Virus record (IMG/VR): IMGVR_UViG_3300035698_001201
Location: 1 to 25,306 of that record
Direction: 5' to 3' (one strand)
Length of the DNA: 25,306 bases
DNA from: a virus
Made by a program: the position numbers and the translations under genes. Numbering within the stretch: position 1 is the first letter of the stretch; each line of letters opens with the position of its first letter. Below the pieces are notes generated by a model. The model ran no database searches and was not told where the DNA came from. It worked only from the letters and a program-made list of their open reading frames with translations. Of the stretch, positions 21,345 to 25,306 are shown piece by piece.

Positions 21345-22852
21345 GCGACCCTCACTCGTATGTTAGCCTTTCGCGGCAACTGTTGGGATGGTCTCTGCCG
21401 CGCCCTAGTTGCCTTGAAAGGTCTCGTTGACTCTTGCAATGTGTACGCGAGCGCATCAATCAGATCATCATGCAGAGTCTTCGCGCCGTCTTGAGCGAAC
21501 ATTAATAACTCGGATTCCAACTCAGTCAACCAACTCGCTCTCTCTGGATGGAATACTTTGCCGGCTTTGTAAAGTGGTTGCAGTAGCGAAATCCGAGCTT
21601 CCTTTTGTTTGCCCATCGGCTTAACATCTTTAATATTAAAAAAACAATTTCTTGTAGACATCTCTTTTGTAACGAAATCTTTTAGCATCGCTTGTCCTTG
21701 AACCGCTTCAATGCCGACGTTCATCGGAGCCCAACGACGGACCATCTTGAATAACATGTCGATCTTCTCGTTAGTGTCCCAACGACCATAGGCCATGTCG
21801 AGTACGAACCAGTTGCCTTCGTGATCAATGCCGACACTTGAGATCGCAGTGTAATCAGCAGACTTCTCTTTTGAGAAAGCCGGGTCCATCCTCAGAAACA
21901 CATTACATGTCGATGCGATCTTGTCAGCCTCTTGCGGAACATAGGTATGAAAGTCCTCACGGCGGAACATCCTCGTTTCATCTGCGATTGATTGGCACAT
22001 CTTGTTTCTGTACCAAATAGGGAGTTGCCCCATCTTGCGATACGACTCTTTCTCAACGAGGATGGCTTCTAAGCCTCTCTTCTGCGGCCATGTGGCTGTT
22101 TGAGTGCCGTCATCTGCGACTTGAATCTCAGGAAGCCTGTAGCAATCGTACTCAAGTTCTTTAGCGAAACGTATGACTTGCTCTAGTACACACTTGTCAC
22201 CGAGGTTGTTTCCGATCAAAAATATGCGTGTGACTTGTCCAAGAAATTTAATATCATCAAGAAACCATTGCCAGTCATCCTTTAAGATTGTGTCAGATTG
22301 CGAATCATCGTAGCTCTGAGGGTCATCAATTATCACGATCTTAGGCCTGCGCGTACCATCTGAGATACCACGAATAGCACCGCCTTTACCATAGGCTTCA
22401 ATACGCACGTTCATCTTAGAGCCATCGTCGGCATAGACATCAACTGAGAATACGTCACCAGATTCTTCTTGTATCTTAATGATTCTCTGAGATATAAGTG
22501 GATTCATCTTCGCAGAGCGTATGATCTCTTTTAGCTTGTTCTGAGCGAGCTTCGTGTTCGCTTTAACAATCGCTATATAATCTCTATCCTCGCTTGGGAA
22601 CAAGATCGCGTACAACGGAAACGCTCTCAGCACATACTGTGACTTACCAGATTCACGAAAGGCTTCAATCGCTGTGTTGCGAGTGCCGTGTAAAAGGGTG
22701 TCGGACCAATCATAATGAAACTGAGGTGATTCGACTTCTTGTTTATCTATCGGGAGAATTAATTTTCTGAACTGTATGAGGTTACTACGCGCGTCATCTA
22801 TCTTCTTACTGAGGTGTTCAAACTCTTCTGGAGTGAGTTGTTTCTTTACCAA
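21341..22852 (-). CDS. terL: Terminase large subunit, 503 aa
   Basis: The DNA-packaging motor. The ATPase Walker A is AFRESGKS (residues 64-71), Walker B IVIIDD (172-177), and a coupling-type motif IFLIGNN lies at 210-216. The nuclease domain shows D323 (FLRMDPAFS), E382 (VGIEAVQ) and HDDLIDALAY (461-470), giving the acidic metal-binding set. The start is TTG at 22852: GGAGG lies 7 nt upstream (22860-22864), and the nearby ATG and GTG codons run into a TAA in another frame. It is the first gene of the late operon, downstream of the promoter at 22904-22932. Length is usual for the family. Confidence 0.95.
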   Translation of the reverse strand: MVKKQLTPEEFEHLSKKIDDARSNLIQFRKLILPIDKQEVESPQFHYDWSDTLLHGTRNTAIEAFRESGKSQYVLRAFPLYAILFPSEDRDYIAIVKANTKLAQNKLKEIIRSAKMNPLISQRIIKIQEESGDVFSVDVYADDGSKMNVRIEAYGKGGAIRGISDGTRRPKIVIIDDPQSYDDSQSDTILKDDWQWFLDDIKFLGQVTRIFLIGNNLGDKCVLEQVIRFAKELEYDCYRLPEIQVADDGTQTATWPQKRGLEAILVEKESYRKMGQLPIWYRNKMCQSIADETRMFRREDFHTYVPQEADKIASTCNVFLRMDPAFSKEKSADYTAISSVGIDHEGNWFVLDMAYGRWDTNEKIDMLFKMVRRWAPMNVGIEAVQGQAMLKDFVTKEMSTRNCFFNIKDVKPMGKQKEARISLLQPLYKAGKVFHPERASWLTELESELLMFAQDGAKTLHDDLIDALAYTLQESTRPFKATRARQRPSQQLPRKANIRVRVA

Positions 22853-22903
22853 ATCACGACCTCCATGTAATAAAAATATAAAAATATAAAAACGCGTAGT
22901 CTT

Positions 22904-22932
22904 CTTATATCATACGAGATTGAAGTTGTCAA
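22904..22932 (-). promoter_or_regulatory. Sigma70-type promoter for the late operon
   Basis: On the minus strand, -35 TTGACA (22932-22927) and -10 TATAAG (22909-22904) are separated by exactly 17 nt. The -35 is perfect and the -10 is five of six. Transcription should start near 22897, giving a roughly 45-nt AT-rich leader (repeats of TTTTTATA) before the terminase TTG. This is the best promoter I see in the window. The -35 overlaps the first GTTNNNAAC site. Confidence 0.75.
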
Positions 22933-22979
22933 CAGGTTATTAACATTCATCAACAGGTTATTAACATTTTGTTGATAAC
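22925..22979. promoter_or_regulatory. Array of GTTNNNAAC sites, likely operator
   Basis: A 19-bp direct repeat (TCAACAGGTTATTAACATT) occurs at 22929-22947 and 22950-22968, 21 bp apart, which is two helical turns. Within and around it are four GTTNNNAAC dyads: 22925-22933, 22936-22944, 22957-22965 and 22971-22979. The first covers the promoter -35; the others lie upstream, where an activator would sit. Two copies read GTTATTAAC. A regulator of late transcription is the simplest reading. The alternative is a set of replication iterons next to an AT-rich stretch (22861-22903). Confidence 0.6.
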
Positions 22980-23160
22980 TTTTAAGGGACAGTTAAAGCA
23001 TCGCCTTATATGTCCCTATGCACAAACATGACGTTTACTAAGAACTAAAGCTAAAAACTAAGCCAATATTATGACTTTCCATCATAGACACACACCGTGT
23101 TTTTTGATACCACTTTTGTAACCCATTGATATGACTAATGCAGAATATGTGAATAAATAA
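22980..23160. other. Non-coding stretch upstream of the late promoter
   Basis: No open frame with a ribosome site on either strand. A 7-bp inverted repeat, AGGGACA at 22985-22991 and TGTCCCT at 23011-23017, spans a 19-nt loop, and TATGCACAAA at 23017-23026 recurs at 23290-23299. Neither is strong enough to assign a role. As a gap of nearly 600 bp beside terminase, the area is a candidate for packaging recognition, but nothing in it proves that. Confidence 0.4.
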
Positions 23161-23290
23161 AGAGGGTTGCTTGGATTGGTTGTTTTGGTTGTTTTGGTGG
23201 ATTAGGCGGTTTCTGTAGTTTTAAAAATTTGGTAGAGGTGGCTTGATAGGGTATAAGAAGACGGGGGCTTTTCGGGGGTGGGGGTCTTGT
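23161..23290 (-). terminator. Possible Rho loading (rut-like) region
   Basis: The minus-strand transcript downstream of the 108-aa gene is extremely C-rich and G-poor: by hand count 52 C and 8 G in 130 nt, with CC or YC every few bases and little potential for pairing. It includes a 9-nt tandem repeat (GGTTGTTTT twice on the plus strand, 23178-23195). This is the classic composition of a rut site and would end upstream transcription before the late promoter. No intrinsic terminator hairpin with a U tract was found in the gap. Confidence 0.45.
23249..23284 (+). other. G-tract cluster, possible G-quadruplex
   Basis: Plus-strand G runs of 3, 5, 5 and 5 lie at 23249-23251, 23263-23267, 23274-23278 and 23280-23284, with loops of 11, 6 and 1 nt. 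The long first loop makes a four-tetrad structure unlikely, though a two- or three-layer form is possible. It is nested in the rut-like stretch. Confidence 0.3.
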
Positions 23291-23434
23291 ATGCACAAAT
23301 AAGCATGCTTTTATGATGGATTGACATAAATGTATGCTAAGCGCATAGGGTGGCTGATTGAATTGTGTGTGATAGTATGGGGTTAGAGATGCAACGTCCT
23401 ATAACCGTGGGTATGTAACATTCGCAGGCAGGGC

Positions 23435-23761
23435 TCAATCTAACTGTTTATCATCACTGTCTTTAGGCGGTGTGATGTCGATCATATTCGGGTCATAGCC
23501 GAGTGGTTTGCTTGGATCATAGTCCTTCAGTAGATAGTTCAAGACTGCGCCTACGTTTGCTTGATCTTGTACGCGTGAGTCCTTCTGCCACTTAACTTTA
23601 AGGTATTCGACGCTTGGCTTCAGCTTCTCCATATTTGATAGAGTCTTGTCCTTTAATACCTTATAGATGTTAGTAATCGCTAAGTCAACACACCTACCCT
23701 CAAGATACTTAGCTCGTTTGTTTGGAGCGCCTGGCTTTCTCTTAATCTTTAGTTTGTTCAT
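23435..23761 (-). CDS. Hypothetical protein, 108 aa, possible small terminase
   Basis: A basic N-terminus (NKLKIKRKPGAPNKRAKYLEGR), a helical middle (CVDLAITNIYKVLKDKTLSNMEKLKPSVEYLKVKW) and an acidic tail (DITPPKDSDDKQ). Gene order (just before the large terminase), size and basic start would suit a terminase small subunit, but no diagnostic motif is visible and a regulator is equally possible. It is separated from terL by 582 bp with its own promoter, so it is not in the same operon. Its own promoter is probably that at 23818-23846. The ribosome site is weak (AAGAAAG, 13 nt upstream). Confidence 0.6.
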   Translation of the reverse strand: MNKLKIKRKPGAPNKRAKYLEGRCVDLAITNIYKVLKDKTLSNMEKLKPSVEYLKVKWQKDSRVQDQANVGAVLNYLLKDYDPSKPLGYDPNMIDITPPKDSDDKQLD

Positions 23762-23797
23762 AGTTACACACTTTCTTGTAGTTTCTGCAATTACCTC

Positions 23798-23823
23798 GTT
23801 ATCAGTCGTTATCAGTCGTTATA
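23798..23823. repeat. Tandem 10-bp GTTATCAGTC repeats at the promoter
   Basis: Two full units of GTTATCAGTC (23798-23807 and 23808-23817) plus a partial third, GTTATA (23818-23823), which is the -10 box itself. The period is close to one helical turn, so a protein bound here would cover the -10 and start site, as a repressor does. GTTATC also occurs singly at 23849-23854 and 23944-23949. Confidence 0.55.
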
Positions 23824-23846
23824 CTCTTTTATTGTGTTGATTACAA
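23818..23846 (-). promoter_or_regulatory. Promoter for the 108-aa gene
   Basis: On the minus strand, TTGTAA (23846-23841, four of six) and TATAAC (23823-23818, five of six) are separated by 17 nt, some 57 nt upstream of the ATG at 23761. A second, weaker combination (TTGCAC and TTAACT) lies further upstream and was not preferred. The tandem repeats that begin in the -10 box support this site as a controlled promoter. Confidence 0.5.
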
Positions 23847-24061
23847 GTGTTATCTTCGTGTTAATCGTGCTAATAAGTGCTTGTTCTTCTCTCTCTATAA
23901 GGTAACACTCATTACTCTCTTTTCTTTGCGCGATTCAGTAAATGTTATCTGATCTATCTTGTGACATCGATTCCTTGCTATTAATTACGCACTCAGTTAA
24001 GCTTTATGAGATCAAGTGTGCAACGTAGTCATATTGTATCACTTGATGTCTCACAACGCAT
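23847..24061. other. Non-coding stretch with an inverted repeat
   Basis: The gap between the YopX-family gene and the promoter holds no supported gene. An 8-bp perfect inverted repeat, ATCAAGTG at 24011-24018 and CACTTGAT at 24040-24047, extends with GAG/CTC after a small bulge. With a 21-nt loop and no T tract after it, it is more likely a binding site than an intrinsic terminator. A short 5-bp hairpin (CGCAT/ATGCG) covers the YopX stop at 24057-24068. Confidence 0.4.
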
Positions 24062-24421
24062 TTATGCGCGATTTAGTGGATATTTAAGTATCTCTGGATT
24101 CTCGTAGATGTTGCCAACGACTTCAACCCAGCTAAATGGGTATTCTTCTTTGTACACAAATGGAACGTCCGTCCTTATATCAATTACTGCCTCTAGATAT
24201 TCTTCATGGTCTGAAAGGTGTTTTATTACAATATCACCTTCATACACCTCAACGTCATTCTTATCATATAAGCCAGTGAACTGCATCCAGATCAAGCGAG
24301 GGTAGCGCAACGCTTGATCAAACTCATAGATAGCATACTTCTCTTCTTTGTGTAGGATGCGCTCCCAATCTTTCATTTCTTTGTGATCAGTGTCCCACGC
24401 TCTGAATCTGATTTCTCTCAT
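24062..24421 (-). CDS. YopX-family protein, 119 aa
   Basis: The N-terminus MREIRFRAWDTDHKEM and the later MQFTGLYDKNDVEVYEGDIV and VEVVGNIYENPEIL are the three hallmark blocks of YopX domain proteins. These small beta-rich proteins are common in phages and prophages and have no established function. The length is normal. ATG overlaps the stop of the 27-aa gene (ATGA), with GGAGAAG just upstream. Confidence 0.9.
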   Translation of the reverse strand: MREIRFRAWDTDHKEMKDWERILHKEEKYAIYEFDQALRYPRLIWMQFTGLYDKNDVEVYEGDIVIKHLSDHEEYLEAVIDIRTDVPFVYKEEYPFSWVEVVGNIYENPEILKYPLNRA

Positions 24422-24501
24422 GTCTTCTCCTTCAGTAACGCTTCGATTAGTTCTTCGATCTCTTTGTTTGATGGTAGGCTCGGTATGTCATCGTTTCTCA
24501 T
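24418..24501 (-). CDS. Micro-protein, 27 aa, acidic
   Basis: ATG 24501 follows AAAGGAGGGGAAAAT, a very strong ribosome site, and the TGA overlaps the YopX-family start as ATGA. The peptide is a short acidic helix (NKEIEELIEALLKEK) after a polar start. Either it is a real micro-protein or a translated leader that loads ribosomes for YopX. No family is recognised. Confidence 0.6.
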   Translation of the reverse strand: MRNDDIPSLPSNKEIEELIEALLKEKT

Positions 24502-24523
24502 ATTTTCCCCTCCTTTATTTATA

Positions 24524-24757
24524 TTAGAGTGGCCCTTGACTGTATGGCTTTTTGTAACCATTATGCGCCCATCCACCTATCACTGTTGGCCTTATCATCC
24601 TCATAATCAATTCATTTTCCATCTCACGCGCTACTTTTAAACTTGTGTCATACCCTTTCATGCACTCTTCACATTCATCGTAAAGGTTACTGATCCTTTT
24701 CTTCTCACCACATATAGCGCACTCTTTTAAGCGAGTACTAAATATGTCATGTTTCAT
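24524..24757 (-). CDS. Zinc-ribbon-like protein, 77 aa
   Basis: Residues 15-34 contain CAIC and, 12 residues later, CEEC, a CxxC...CxxC zinc knuckle. A helix follows (KVAREMENELIMRMIR). The start shares an A with the stop of the previous gene (TAATG). Nucleic-acid or protein binding is likely, but the partner is unknown. Small Zn-ribbon proteins like this are common in phage early or middle regions. Confidence 0.7.
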   Translation of the reverse strand: MKHDIFSTRLKECAICGEKKRISNLYDECEECMKGYDTSLKVAREMENELIMRMIRPTVIGGWAHNGYKKPYSQGPL

Positions 24758-25218
24758 TACGACTCCAATCCAAAGTTCTTTAGTGTTTGTTGAATCGCTC
24801 TAGCTACTTTTGGTGGTAGCTTTGGATAGTAAAGTGCATCAATCAACGGCTTCAGCTTTTCTTTGATTTCGTCTTCAGCTAAAAACAGCAAGTTTTCTTT
24901 TGTGATAGTACACGATCTCTCGTTATATGTACTATCTGTAGGTACAACATCACCATAATAAGCAGCGTCAACCCATAGAAATCTATCTTTATATAATATC
25001 TTAACCTTCTTTCTTGGCTCTGCACCTAGTTCTGGGTGTTGCTGTGCATCTTTGTGCATACTAATCTTTGCTAATTGGTCATATACTCTGTTTTCTTCCT
25101 CTAGCTTTGCTTGGAGTTTGTCATACTTGTTTCTGAACTCAAAGAATCTGCTATCCAATTGTCTTACCTTTTCATTCTCTTTCTTTAGCTGCTCGCAGTT
25201 TTCACATTGCTTTGTCAT
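24757..25218 (-). CDS. Hypothetical coiled-coil protein, 153 aa
   Basis: The ATG at 25218 has AAGGAGG 5 nt upstream. CENCEQLKKENEKV opens a coiled coil over about residues 5-55. A beta-type middle follows (KKVKILYKDRFLWVDAAYYGD), and the protein ends in a helical region (IKEKLKPLIDALYYPKLPPKVARAIQQTLKNFG). The first CxxC lacks a second pair, so zinc binding within one chain is doubtful. Family not recognised. It overlaps the HNH gene end by 17 bp and the next gene by 1 bp. Confidence 0.65.
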   Translation of the reverse strand: MTKQCENCEQLKKENEKVRQLDSRFFEFRNKYDKLQAKLEEENRVYDQLAKISMHKDAQQHPELGAEPRKKVKILYKDRFLWVDAAYYGDVVPTDSTYNERSCTITKENLLFLAEDEIKEKLKPLIDALYYPKLPPKVARAIQQTLKNFGLES

Positions 25219-25306
25219 AACGCCTCCTTGTGTTCTCGCTACGTTCTAAGTATCTGCAATTATCAAATACGTAGTTCCCTTTATTGTCTACCCTGTCGAT
25301 AGTCGG
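25202..25306 (-). CDS. HNH endonuclease, C-terminal end (5' partial)
   Basis: The frame enters from the window edge and ends at TGA 25204-25202. It reads TIDRVDNKGNYVFDNCRYLE and continues SENTRRRYDKAM. The pattern D-R-[IV]-D-N-x-G-N-Y...N-C-R-[WY] is the hallmark of the second half of phage HNH homing-type endonucleases. Such genes occur as free-standing elements in phages. The catalytic His pair lies outside the window. Confidence 0.85.
   Translation of the reverse strand, partial: PTIDRVDNKGNYVFDNCRYLERSENTRRRYDKAM

Noticed and set aside
22938-22978. DnaA boxes
   Set aside because: The 9-mers TTATNAACA differ from TTATNCACA at a conserved position; kept only as an alternative idea.
22985-23017. 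AGGGACA/TGTCCCT inverted repeat as operator or terminator
   Set aside because: Only 7 bp with a 19-nt loop, no T tract and not placed at a promoter; could be chance.
22853-24061. tRNA genes or CRISPR array in the two non-coding gaps
   Set aside because: I see no cloverleaf-compatible set of arms ending in a T-loop consensus, and no regularly spaced repeats with unique spacers.

Overview
The window is part of the late (virion-building) region of a tailed phage or prophage with podovirus-type morphology, in DNA of moderate G+C (roughly 40% by eye). Every gene I can support lies on the minus strand, so the region reads from high to low coordinates. The head genes resemble those of Bordetella phage BPP-1 (Bbp17-type capsid, Bbp19-like small protein, podoviral head-tail connector portal). 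The tail tube and ejection genes follow the T7 plan (gp11, gp12, gp14, gp15, gp16 analogues). An ejection apparatus of this type suggests a Gram-negative host, but nothing in the sequence identifies the host.

Layout in transcription order. (1) 25306-24062: end of an HNH endonuclease, then small overlapping genes (coiled-coil protein, zinc-ribbon protein, a 27-residue micro-protein, a YopX-family protein). (2) 24061-22853: two non-coding stretches around one 108-residue gene. The first has a promoter overlapped by 10-bp direct repeats. The second has a very C-rich transcript (possible Rho loading region), then a near-consensus sigma70 promoter overlapped by 21-bp-phased repeats. This promoter probably drives the late operon. 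(3) 22852-19652: large terminase (TTG start), two GNAT acetyltransferase-like genes interleaved with small virion-type proteins, and a 32-residue Lys/Ala-rich micro-protein. (4) 19643-14189: portal, Bbp19-like protein, scaffold, major capsid protein, a tandem pair of cement-like proteins, and a signal-peptide protein. (5) 14175-4150: tail tubular proteins A and B and three internal/ejection proteins. The last has 1823 residues and carries embedded GNAT and ADP-ribosyltransferase-like modules. (6) 4139-1: tail fibre, then two successive copies of a small-protein plus fibre-protein gene pair. The second fibre protein has a Sec signal peptide and eleven 17-residue NVAxG repeats, and runs off the window.

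Most gene junctions are ATGA or TAATG overlaps or gaps of a few bases, so translation is probably coupled along one long transcript. The most unusual points are the possible effector domains in the ejection protein (one flanked by a perfect in-frame direct repeat, the other in a local G+C peak), two Sec signal peptides inside a virion operon, the duplicated fibre gene pair, GNAT genes coupled to small basic proteins, and the repeat-studded promoter before terminase. No lysis genes, integrase, polymerase, tRNA, CRISPR array or diversity-generating retroelement was seen.
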